Positions 8,581 through 13,774 of a DNA stretch of 13,774 nt are shown piece after piece. The stretch is from Syntrophaceae bacterium UBA6252 (GTDB lineage Bacteria; Desulfobacterota; Syntrophia; Syntrophales; UBA6807), in NCBI GenBank assembly GCA_002441265.1, contig DJVQ01000028.1:28551-42324 (forward strand), in the 5' to 3' direction. The translations under genes were made by a program, and so were the position numbers. A model generated the notes under the pieces. That model saw nothing but the letters and a program-made list of their open reading frames with translations, was not told where the DNA came from and made no database searches. Each line of letters begins with the position of its first letter. Position 1 is the first letter of the stretch.

Positions 8581-9795
8581 ATGATTGCCGTCGAACAGGC
8601 CCTCCGGGAGATCCTGGAGCAGGTGCCGGTCCTCGGACTTGAAAAAGTTGACATCCTGGAGGCCCTGGGCAGGGTGCTCGGCGAGGATGTGCGCGCTCCC
8701 CGGAACATTCCTCCCCAGGACAACTCGGCCATGGACGGCTTCGCAGTGAATTCGGAGGATACCCTGGGGGCTGCGGCGGAGAATCCGCTTTTCTTCGACA
8801 TCGTGGAGGACATCCCCGCCGGACACGTGCCGCAGAAGATCGTCGGCTTCGCCGAAGCGGCCCGGATCATGACCGGGGCTTCCATCCCCCGCGGGGCGGA
8901 CGCGGTCGTCAAAGTCGAGAACACGGAAATGGAGGACGGCCGGGTGAAGTTCCGTTCCCCCGTCAGAAAGGGGGAGAATGTTCGCCGTTCCGGAGAAGAC
9001 GTCCGGATGGACGAAATCGTTCTTACCCGGGGGAGGAAAATCCGTCCCGCGGAAATCGGAATGCTCGCCTCCCTGGGAAGATCCTTCGTTTCCGTTCACC
9101 AGAGGCCGCTCGTGGCCGTTCTCGCAACGGGGAACGAACTGGCGGACGTGGACGGCATCCTCTCGCCGGCCACGATCGTGAGCAGCAACAGCTATTCCCT
9201 TTCCGCGCAGGTCATTGAAGCTGGAGGAATTCCCCTTATCCTGGGAATCGCGAAGGATCGGAAGGAGGACATGAAGGATAAATACCTGCAGGCCCTCCGG
9301 GCGGATATCATCATCTCTTCCGCAGGGGTTTCCGTGGGAGATTACGACCTCGTGAAGGACGTGATTCAGGAACTGGGAACGGACATCCGGTTCTGGAAGG
9401 TGGCCATGAGGCCCGGAAGGCCCCTCGTTTTCGGGACCATGGGGGGGAAACCCATTTTCGGCCTGCCGGGGAATCCCGTGTCTTCCATGATTTCCTTCGA
9501 GCAGTTCGTCCGTCCATCCATCAGAAAGATGACCGGCCATACGAATCTTTTCCGCAGGACCCTTCAGGCGGCATTGGAGGAAGGTGTCGACAAAGTAGCC
9601 GGCCTGCGTTTTTTCCTTCGCGGTGTTGTCCGGAATATGGACGGGAAGTATGTCGTTTCCACGACGGGCGAGCAGGGATCGGGGATCCTGAAATCCATGG
9701 TTCTGGCAAACGGGATCATCGTCCTTCCCGAAGAGGGGACGAAGGTCCCCCGGGGCACCGCGGTCACCGTCCAGGTTCTCGACGATTCCCTGTAA
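8581..9795 (+). CDS. moeA: MoeA, molybdopterin molybdenumtransferase
   Basis: MoeA inserts molybdate into adenylylated molybdopterin in the last step of molybdenum cofactor synthesis (or handles tungstate in some anaerobes). The 404-residue product matches the usual MoeA length. Signature segments are PPQDNSAMDGFAV (catalytic Asp52, equivalent to E. coli Asp59), MTGASIPRGADAVV (97-110), KGENVRRSGEDV (130-141), LATGNEL (181-187), SSNSYSL (201-207), AGVSVGDYD (248-256), KVAMRPGRPLVFG (273-285) and GLPGNPVSS (294-302). A C-terminal barrel-like domain IV follows. The order corresponds to domains I-IV of the family. The start at 8581 has a good ribosome site. It is a single gene divergent from nadA and is followed by selC on the same strand. 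No other moa or mob genes are in view, so a specialised MoeA paralogue cannot be excluded. Confidence 0.96.
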   Translation: MIAVEQALREILEQVPVLGLEKVDILEALGRVLGEDVRAPRNIPPQDNSAMDGFAVNSEDTLGAAAENPLFFDIVEDIPAGHVPQKIVGFAEAARIMTGASIPRGADAVVKVENTEMEDGRVKFRSPVRKGENVRRSGEDVRMDEIVLTRGRKIRPAEIGMLASLGRSFVSVHQRPLVAVLATGNELADVDGILSPATIVSSNSYSLSAQVIEAGGIPLILGIAKDRKEDMKDKYLQALRADIIISSAGVSVGDYDLVKDVIQELGTDIRFWKVAMRPGRPLVFGTMGGKPIFGLPGNPVSSMISFEQFVRPSIRKMTGHTNLFRRTLQAALEEGVDKVAGLRFFLRGVVRNMDGKYVVSTTGEQGSGILKSMVLANGIIVLPEEGTKVPRGTAVTVQVLDDSL

Positions 9796-9824
9796 ATGCG
9801 GCCCGGGAGAAGGCTTCGAATGAT

Positions 9825-9841
9825 GCGCCCGTCACGGGCGC
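9825..9841 (+). terminator. Hairpin after moeA, terminator-like but without a T run
   Basis: GCGCCCG (9825-9831) pairs perfectly with CGGGCGC (9835-9841) around a TCA loop, 30 bases after the moeA stop. No T run follows on either strand, so it may be a Rho-dependent or stability hairpin rather than an intrinsic terminator. It separates moeA from the selC promoter. Confidence 0.4.
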
Positions 9842-9865
9842 CCATCCCCCGGCACCCCATTTCCA

Positions 9866-9894
9866 TTGACTTCGGAGAATAAATCCCGTATACA
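9866..9894 (+). promoter_or_regulatory. Sigma70-type promoter for selC
   Basis: TTGACT (9866-9871) and TATACA (9889-9894) are separated by exactly 17 bases, with each box five of six to consensus. Transcription would start around 9901-9903, a few bases before the mature tRNA 5' end at 9910. This implies that selC is transcribed on its own. Confidence 0.75.
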
Positions 9895-9909
9895 ATTCAC
9901 TCTTGTTGC

Positions 9910-10007
9910 GGAAGTGCAAAGGTCACTGGTGGGCCTCCTGGACTTCAAATCCAGTGTGGGGCGTTAGCAGCGTCTCAGGTGGGTTCGATTCCCATGCACT
10001 TCCGCCA
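9910..10007 (+). tRNA. selC: tRNA-Sec (anticodon TCA)
   Basis: This is the selenocysteine tRNA, which reads UGA with the help of SelB after SelA converts Ser-tRNA to Sec-tRNA. GGAAGTGC (9910-9917) pairs perfectly with GCACTTCC (9996-10003), an eight-base-pair acceptor stem that is one pair longer than in normal tRNAs and diagnostic of bacterial tRNA-Sec. The anticodon stem CTGGA/TCCAG encloses loop CTTCAAA, with anticodon TCA at 9945-9947. The D arm has a long stem (AGGTC/GGCCT). A long variable arm runs from about 9955 to 9978. The T arm is GTGGG-TTCGATT-CCCAT. The 3' end GCCA is encoded (10004-10007). A T6 run follows immediately. No selA, selB or in-frame UGA selenoprotein is seen in the window. 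Confidence 0.97.
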
Positions 10008-10231
10008 TTTTTTGCGTCCATTCAGCGATCCCACAACAGGAATTCTTTAACCGGGCGTTAACCTTCTTTAACTGCCGGGCAATGAGGCCGATAACCGGGT
10101 CCACAGTTTTTTTTCAAACAATCTCATCTCCGATTCATCCTACTTTTCCATTACTTCCTGGGAATGAAACGGGGCAACGCCGATTCCCCGTGTTCATGCA
10201 CAAGTGATTGTGTTAACGAAACGGTACCTCG
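10008..10231. other. Intergenic region between selC and the S74-domain gene
   Basis: There is no gene here. It begins with the T6 run right after the tRNA CCA. TTCTTTAAC is repeated directly at 10043-10051 and 10064-10072, and a T8 run lies near 10108. selC and the next gene are convergent, so transcripts from both sides end here. Confidence 0.6.
10169..10191 (-). terminator. Weak candidate terminator of the S74-domain gene
   Basis: On the minus strand, ACGGGG (10191-10186) pairs with CCCCGT (10174-10169) around an 11-base loop and is followed by TTCATT, a poor T tract. It lies about 40 bases past the stop codon. The position fits but the strength is doubtful. Confidence 0.3.
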
Positions 10232-11512
10232 TTACCTTTCAAGTAAAAGGGCCTTCAGTTGTCGAACTTCTGCCTTCAAGGTATCCAGTTCCGCCTGCAT
10301 GCAGTCCCGTTCTCTCTCCTGCTCCTTGACGGCCTCCACGAGCACCCCCACCAGGCTGTCGTAATTCAGCCCGGTCGCTGCGCTGCTGTCTCCTGCATGA
10401 GCCACCACCTCCGGAACCACTTCCTCCACCTCCTCCGCGATCAGACCCACCGACGGCTTCCCCGATTCCTTCCAGTCAAACCGCACTCCCCGGAGACGCT
10501 TCACCGTCTCAAGAGCGTTCCCGTATGTCTTGACGTTGGTCTTCAAGGCAATGGAGCTCGAAGGGTAAAACCCCGTCGCCGTCACAGATCCCGTGAACTC
10601 CACGTCCCCGGAGTTGTCGATCGTCATCCGGCGGCTGCCCGGCCCGCCGACCGCATTTCCCAGGTCGTTGATGACGAACTCCCCGTCGTTCGACCCCGAG
10701 GCATTGGCTCCCACGACGAAGGTCTTCAGGACGGCCGTTCCGGCGAGATTGGTGCGCACGATCATGAAGGCGGCGGTATCGGTGCTGCGGTCCATGCGGA
10801 AGACGGCGTTATCCCCCTTGAGATGGAGCTGCCTGGCCGGGGCGGAGATCCCGATGCCCACGTTCACATTGTCTGTTGCGTCATTCACCCCTTTGATGCT
10901 CCCCAGGACCAAACTGTTGGACTTGGAGACATAGGCTTTGTAACCGATCGCCGTAGCGTTGGTGACCGGGTTGGTTGCAGGGTCGGATCCGGGGTTGAGA
11001 TCGGCGGTATATCCAACGAAGGTGTTGTAATATTCCACCGTGTTGGAGAGGCCGGCCCATATGCCAAAAAAGGAGTTGTGGTACCCGGAAGTGTTTTGGC
11101 TGCCTGCATTTAAGCCAAAAAAAGAGTTGCAGTTCCCGGAAGTGTTGTGGCGGCCGGCACCATAGCCAAAAAAGGCGTTGTGGTACCCGGAAATGTTGGT
11201 CTCGCCGGTGCATTCACCAAAAAAGGAGTTGTTGTACCCGGTCGTGTTGGAGTTGCCGGCCCATCCGCCAAAAAAGGAGTTGTAGTTCCCCGTGTTGGAT
11301 GCTCCCGCCCCCGTGCCAAAGAAGTTGTTGTCGACCCCCTCTGTTGCAGCGATCGCCCGACCGGTCGAAACGGCAAGACAGAAGATCAACAGGAAGAGCG
11401 CAGGAAGAATAATCAAATCGAGAAAGCGTCTCCGCAGTTCCATAGCCCTGTCGCGATCCAGGTATGATCTCATCAGACCTGGGAACCATCCGAAACCGAA
11501 AAGTTCTTTCAT
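10232..11512 (-). CDS. Exported repeat protein with C-terminal S74 intramolecular chaperone domain (tail-fibre-like)
   Basis: This is probably a trimeric surface or extracellular fibre whose C-terminal S74 (endosialidase-type) chaperone aids trimer folding and then cleaves itself off. The specific role is unknown. The 426-residue product starts with a basic segment and a hydrophobic stretch (about 30-56, ending GRAIA before ATEG), read as a signal peptide or membrane anchor. Residues 62-162 are six near-identical units of 16-17 residues built around NSFFG-x2-AG-x2-NT-SGY. A stalk follows with NVGIGISAPARQLHLKG, a pattern common in phage-fibre-like proteins. The S74 domain (about 316-400) has SSIALK, where Ser319 and Lys324 keep the spacing of the Ser-Lys dyad of endosialidase chaperones, then VRFDWKESGKPSVGLIAEEVEEVVPEVV and LNYDSLVGVLVEAVKEQ. 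A coiled coil ends the protein (395-426). The start ATG at 11512 is behind a G-rich ribosome site. Met14 and Met24 are alternatives, and Met24 would give a more ordinary signal peptide. No phage genes are nearby. Confidence 0.87.
   Translation of the reverse strand: MKELFGFGWFPGLMRSYLDRDRAMELRRRFLDLIILPALFLLIFCLAVSTGRAIAATEGVDNNFFGTGAGASNTGNYNSFFGGWAGNSNTTGYNNSFFGECTGETNISGYHNAFFGYGAGRHNTSGNCNSFFGLNAGSQNTSGYHNSFFGIWAGLSNTVEYYNTFVGYTADLNPGSDPATNPVTNATAIGYKAYVSKSNSLVLGSIKGVNDATDNVNVGIGISAPARQLHLKGDNAVFRMDRSTDTAAFMIVRTNLAGTAVLKTFVVGANASGSNDGEFVINDLGNAVGGPGSRRMTIDNSGDVEFTGSVTATGFYPSSSIALKTNVKTYGNALETVKRLRGVRFDWKESGKPSVGLIAEEVEEVVPEVVAHAGDSSAATGLNYDSLVGVLVEAVKEQERERDCMQAELDTLKAEVRQLKALLLER
11027..11329 (-). 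repeat. Tandem 51-bp repeats inside the S74-domain gene
   Basis: The plus-strand motif ccaaaaaa begins at 11064, 11115, 11166, 11217 and 11268, an exact 51-base period. The outermost unit, at 11316, is shorter by one codon. The units encode 17-residue repeats (the first has 16) and keep the reading frame. Most carry a T6 run on the coding strand for Phe-Phe. The units differ by several bases, so the array is not newly expanded. Confidence 0.95.
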
Positions 11513-11519
11513 GTCCCTA

Positions 11520-11525
11520 CCCCCC
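11520..11525 (-). promoter_or_regulatory. G6 ribosome binding site of the S74-domain gene
   Basis: On the minus strand an AGGGGGG tract lies seven bases before the ATG at 11512 (GTAGGGAC stands between). It is the only Shine-Dalgarno-like sequence in reach and supports the first ATG over Met14 and Met24. Confidence 0.6.
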
Positions 11526-11694
11526 TGTTTTCAATTTTCTTTAATTATTTAAAGGCAACTACATATTAAACCGCTCATCGTTGAAGAGTATATATTATTG
11601 CAGAAATTTTCGAAGTTATCTCACCTGGAAAAAACACTGGATTTGAAATCATGAATTCCTTTTTTTGTTAAAAGTTTCATTTAATATTTACAAA

Positions 11695-11709
11695 TGGAAT
11701 TCTTCCTGC
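11695..11709 (+). promoter_or_regulatory. Possible sigma54 (-24/-12) promoter for the PEP-CTERM-like gene
   Basis: TGG at 11695-11697 and GC at 11708-11709 are separated by ten bases, the required GG-N10-GC spacing, and TGCT fits the -12 element. The middle of the -24 element (AATTC) does not match the usual CACG. Transcription would start near 11720. PEP-CTERM genes in some bacteria depend on sigma54, which makes the site worth noting, but the match is partial. Confidence 0.3.
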
Positions 11710-11828
11710 TAGGAAAAGTATTGTTTTAAGTTGTATATCATTTTTAGGTCTTTTGCAGATCTGACATACTAATTTATTTCAGTTGCTATCTAACTTTACC
11801 AAATCATGGACGCGTTTTTCTATTCCGA

Positions 11829-11837
11829 GGGGGGGGG
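11829..11837 (+). promoter_or_regulatory. G9 tract as ribosome binding site of the PEP-CTERM-like gene
   Basis: A run of nine G (preceded by GA) ends two bases before the ATG at 11840, so part of the run sits at Shine-Dalgarno distance. It marks 11840 as the start rather than an upstream in-frame TTG at 11783. Changes in run length would alter ribosome-site spacing. Confidence 0.6.
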
Positions 11838-11839
11838 TT

Positions 11840-12544
11840 ATGAAAAACGGGAAAATAATCATATGTCTATGCGTCATGGTAATTACTCTTTACTGGTCTC
11901 CGGTATATGCCAATTTCATAAATGTTATTTCTCAAGAGTACATTATCTGGGGAGAGGGTGTATTTTATGGTAGCAATCCACCTCTAGGACAGAGCTTTAA
12001 TATCACTTCAGATACCGCACCAGTATATGAAAGCATATCCGAGGCTAGAGAATGGGCGGCTGAGGAAGGTTGGCTTGGATATGGTCTTTATGATATTGCT
12101 GCATTTTCTGATGGAAGCGTAACACTAAACAATGCATGGTTGCATATTTGGGCGTATGCCAATGATGAGGCAATGGCATATTCGTTGGCCTCAGCCTCAG
12201 CATCTATAATATTTCAACCAATTTCATTATCTTTTATGTCGGTTAATATGTCAGGAGATGAAGGCTATTCAGGTAACTTCAAACTACTAGATTTAACGTC
12301 GAACACATCCTTATTACCTTCTTTGGGTGATCCTTTCTGGCCGACAAACTATTTTGAAAAGTCACTCACTTTTTCATTTGATCCGACGCACGTGTATTCT
12401 ATGAGTGTTGAAATACCACCTTTGAATTTTAATAGGCGGGATTTCCACTTATCTCTCGTACCCGTCTCCGAACCTGTAACCACCCTGCTTCTTGCACTTA
12501 GTTTTTTTGGAATTACAGGCGTCGTGAGGAAACTTCAGAAATAA
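11840..12544 (+). CDS. Exported protein with PEP-CTERM-like C-terminal sorting signal, AT-rich gene
   Basis: This is probably a surface or extracellular-matrix protein handled by an exosortase. Its function is otherwise unknown. The 234-residue product has a clear signal peptide (MKNGKIIICLCVMVITLYW, cleavage about VYA before NFINV). The middle region is rich in Ser, Tyr, Trp and Asn and resembles secreted beta-rich PEP-CTERM proteins, but I recognise no enzymatic motif. The C-terminus has the tripartite sorting layout: SEP at 210-212 (instead of the usual PEP), a hydrophobic helix (VTTLLLALSFFGITGVV) and a short basic tail (RKLQK). No cysteine cluster or metal motif is seen in the mature part. 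Codons are mostly A/T-ending (AAT, ATA, TCA, TTA), unlike the G/C-ending codons of the left half, which suggests recent acquisition. It is divergent from the S74-domain gene and closed by a strong terminator. No exosortase is in the window. Confidence 0.82.
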   Translation: MKNGKIIICLCVMVITLYWSPVYANFINVISQEYIIWGEGVFYGSNPPLGQSFNITSDTAPVYESISEAREWAAEEGWLGYGLYDIAAFSDGSVTLNNAWLHIWAYANDEAMAYSLASASASIIFQPISLSFMSVNMSGDEGYSGNFKLLDLTSNTSLLPSLGDPFWPTNYFEKSLTFSFDPTHVYSMSVEIPPLNFNRRDFHLSLVPVSEPVTTLLLALSFFGITGVVRKLQK

Positions 12545-12594
12545 ACCGGTTCATCGGTTTTCTAAAACCATGGTTCCCACCATGGACAGGCAAG

Positions 12595-12622
12595 GCAGAA
12601 CCACATGGTTCTGCTTTTTTTT
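12595..12622 (+). terminator. Strong Rho-independent terminator
   Basis: GCAGAACC (12595-12602) pairs perfectly with GGTTCTGC (12607-12614) around ACAT, followed by T8 (12615-12622). It ends the transcript of the PEP-CTERM-like gene. Two smaller inverted repeats precede it: AAACCG/CGGTTT at 12543-12560 and CCATGG twice at 12568-12585. Confidence 0.9.
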
Positions 12623-12713
12623 AAAAGATAACATTTCAAACCTATAACCGAAGTTTAACAGTTATTTTCATCACACGGGGCATAAGTGTTTGTAATCATG
12701 GAATCGGGTGGTC

Positions 12714-12739
12714 CATTTTTCGATAAATTTCGAAAAATG
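12714..12739. repeat. Nine-pair inverted repeat upstream of the transposase
   Basis: CATTTTTCG (12714-12722) pairs perfectly with CGAAAAATG (12731-12739) around an eight-base AT loop. It may mark or lie next to the left end of the insertion sequence, or may shield the transposase from outside transcription. A second small repeat, ACTTAG/CTAAGT at 12770-12786, lies closer to the gene, overlapping a possible -35 TTGACT (12767-12772). Confidence 0.65.
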
Positions 12740-13774
12740 TGGTGCCTAAATTGATCGTAATACGCATTGACTTAGGCAGTCTAAGTATGCATATATGGGG
12801 TGACTGAACAAAGGAGCGCCCCATGTTCGCCAGAATCAAAAAATCAGGCCCCTACGAGTACCTCCAGATCGTCGAAAACCACCGGGAAGGCAATAAAACC
12901 CGCCAGCGTGTCATCGCCCATCTCGGGTCCGTCGCGGAACTCCGGGAAAAGGGACAGCTTGAACCCCTGGTACGATCCCTGTCCCGTTTCTCCGAGCAGG
13001 CGCTGCTTGTTTTATCCGCCCGGGGCGATGCGCGGGCATTGGGAACCAGGATCGGCCCTTCTCTCGTCTTCCAGAGGCTCTGGAAGGAGCTTGGACTTCA
13101 AGAGATCTTCCGGAAACTGCTTTCCGACCGGAAGTTCGCCTTCGACGTTGAACGGGCGGTTTTCCTCACGGTGTTGCATCGCCTCTTTGTTTCCGGCTCC
13201 GACCGTTCCTGCGAGAAGTGGAGAGAGGATTACCGGATCGAGGGAGCCGAGGATCTTTCGCTTCATCACCTGTACCGGACCATGGGCTTCCTGGGGGAAC
13301 AGATGGAAGACCAGAGGGACGCCACGCCGTTTTCGCCCCGGTGCGTGAAGGATGAGATCGAGGAGTCCCTTTTCCGCCGCCGGCAGGATCTTTTCACCAG
13401 CCTCGACATGGTCTTCTTCGACACCACTTCTCTTTACTTCGAAGGGGAAGGGGGCGAGACCCTGGGCGAGAGAGGTTTTTCCAAGGACAAGCGTCCCGAC
13501 CTGAACCAGATGGTCGTGGGCGCCGTTCTGGACGATTCGGGGAATCCCGTGTGCTCGGAGATGTGGCCGGGGGACACGGCGGATGTGACGGCTCTTCTTC
13601 CCGTCATGGCGCGGTTGGGGAAGCGGTTTTCCGTGAGAGCCTGCTGTATCGTTGCCGACCGGGGCATGGTGAGCAAAGACAACCTGGCGAAGCTGGAAGA
13701 GGAGAAGATCCCCTACATCCTGGGCGCCCGGATGCGAAGGACGAAGGAAGTCCGGGAGGAGGTTCTCTCCCGGG
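12740..13774 (+). mobile_element. Insertion sequence of IS1634/IS4-like type (left end approximate, right end outside)
   Basis: The element is recognised by its transposase. The left boundary is not determined. I place it tentatively just after the hairpin at 12714-12739, because the next gene to the left ends at the terminator 12622 and the transposase starts at 12823. Terminal inverted repeats and target duplication cannot be checked because the right end lies beyond the window. Confidence 0.6.
12823..13774 (+). CDS. IS1634-family-like DDE transposase (3' end cut by window edge)
   Basis: This transposase cuts and joins the ends of its insertion sequence. The frame is open for 317 codons to the window edge without a stop. 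The N-terminus (MFARIKKSGPYEYLQIVENH, then a basic NKTRQRVIAHLG) is typical of this family. The first catalytic Asp is in MVFFDTTSLYFEG (Asp200), followed by GFSKDKRPDLNQMVVGAVLDD and a TADVTALLPVM segment. The second catalytic Asp is in CCIVADRGM (Asp279). The catalytic Glu would lie beyond the edge. ATG at 12823 has AAGGAG six bases upstream. G/C-ending codons match the left half of the window rather than the adjoining AT-rich gene. Whether the full gene is intact cannot be seen. Confidence 0.93.
   Translation, partial: MFARIKKSGPYEYLQIVENHREGNKTRQRVIAHLGSVAELREKGQLEPLVRSLSRFSEQALLVLSARGDARALGTRIGPSLVFQRLWKELGLQEIFRKLLSDRKFAFDVERAVFLTVLHRLFVSGSDRSCEKWREDYRIEGAEDLSLHHLYRTMGFLGEQMEDQRDATPFSPRCVKDEIEESLFRRRQDLFTSLDMVFFDTTSLYFEGEGGETLGERGFSKDKRPDLNQMVVGAVLDDSGNPVCSEMWPGDTADVTALLPVMARLGKRFSVRACCIVADRGMVSKDNLAKLEEEKIPYILGARMRRTKEVREEVLSR

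Larger units (their letters stand above)
11513..11839. other. AT-rich divergent intergenic region
   Basis: This 327-base spacer lies between two divergent genes for exported proteins and is strikingly AT-rich beside the GC-rich left part. It holds a C6 run (G6 on the minus strand) serving the leftward gene, a G9 run serving the rightward gene, a possible sigma54 site, and an inverted repeat GAATTCC/GGAATTC in the middle. I find no convincing sigma70 promoter pair for either gene and no small gene with a good ribosome site. Confidence 0.7.

Noticed and set aside
8515..9540. Minus-strand open frame of 341 codons opposite moeA
   Set aside because: It is antisense to a complete moeA and has no motifs of its own.
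9910..10007. The selC 3' end as an attachment site with a visible second copy
   Set aside because: I looked for a repeat of the T-arm and acceptor sequence in the rest of the window and found none, so no att pair can be claimed.
11027..11329. Regularly spaced repeats that could be taken for a CRISPR array
   Set aside because: The 51-base period is fully coding, with no constant repeat and unique spacer pattern, and it encodes a regular protein repeat.
12800..13348. An alternative plus-strand frame starting just before the transposase ATG
   Set aside because: It overlaps the real transposase in another frame. The frame from 12823 has the ribosome site and the DDE motifs.

Overview
The window looks like chromosomal DNA from a GC-rich Gram-negative bacterium. 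A Desulfobacterota (former Deltaproteobacteria) or similar anaerobic lineage is my best guess. This is inference from several things: a selenocysteine tRNA, a short-form NadA, a periplasmic SurA/PpiC-type isomerase next to mfd, a PEP-CTERM-type surface protein and a secreted S74-chaperone (tail-fibre-like) protein. No 16S rRNA or other decisive marker is present.

Left part (1-8333, minus strand): a compact leftward run in the order nadA (quinolinate synthase), mfd (transcription-repair coupling factor), a single-parvulin SurA-like periplasmic chaperone, and uvrA (excinuclease ABC subunit A, cut by the left window edge). Gaps are 29, 48 and 142 bases, so the first three are probably one transcript. 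uvrA sits behind a hairpin-rich spacer. Mfd recruits UvrA to RNA polymerases stalled at lesions, so this run joins the two ends of transcription-coupled repair. Very long open frames on the opposite strand here are antisense shadows of these genes.

Middle (8334-10007): a divergent intergenic region carries a plausible nadA promoter and a moeA promoter. moeA (molybdenum insertase) follows on the plus strand. Next comes a well-formed sigma70-type promoter (TTGACT-N17-TATACA) driving selC, the tRNA-Sec gene with anticodon TCA. The organism therefore very probably makes selenoproteins. MoeA and Sec fit a lifestyle with molybdenum/tungsten- and selenium-dependent redox enzymes such as formate dehydrogenases (inference).

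Right part (10008-13774): this is accessory in character. A leftward gene encodes an exported protein with 17-residue repeats and a C-terminal S74 intramolecular chaperone domain. It is divergent, across an AT-rich spacer, from an AT-rich gene for a PEP-CTERM-like exported protein. Each of these two genes has a G-tract as its ribosome binding site, and the PEP-CTERM gene also has a possible sigma54 site. After a strong terminator comes an IS1634/IS4-like transposase that runs off the right edge. The block just downstream of selC, a known integration hotspot in other bacteria, could be an island or a variable surface-protein locus, but no attachment-site duplication is visible inside the window.
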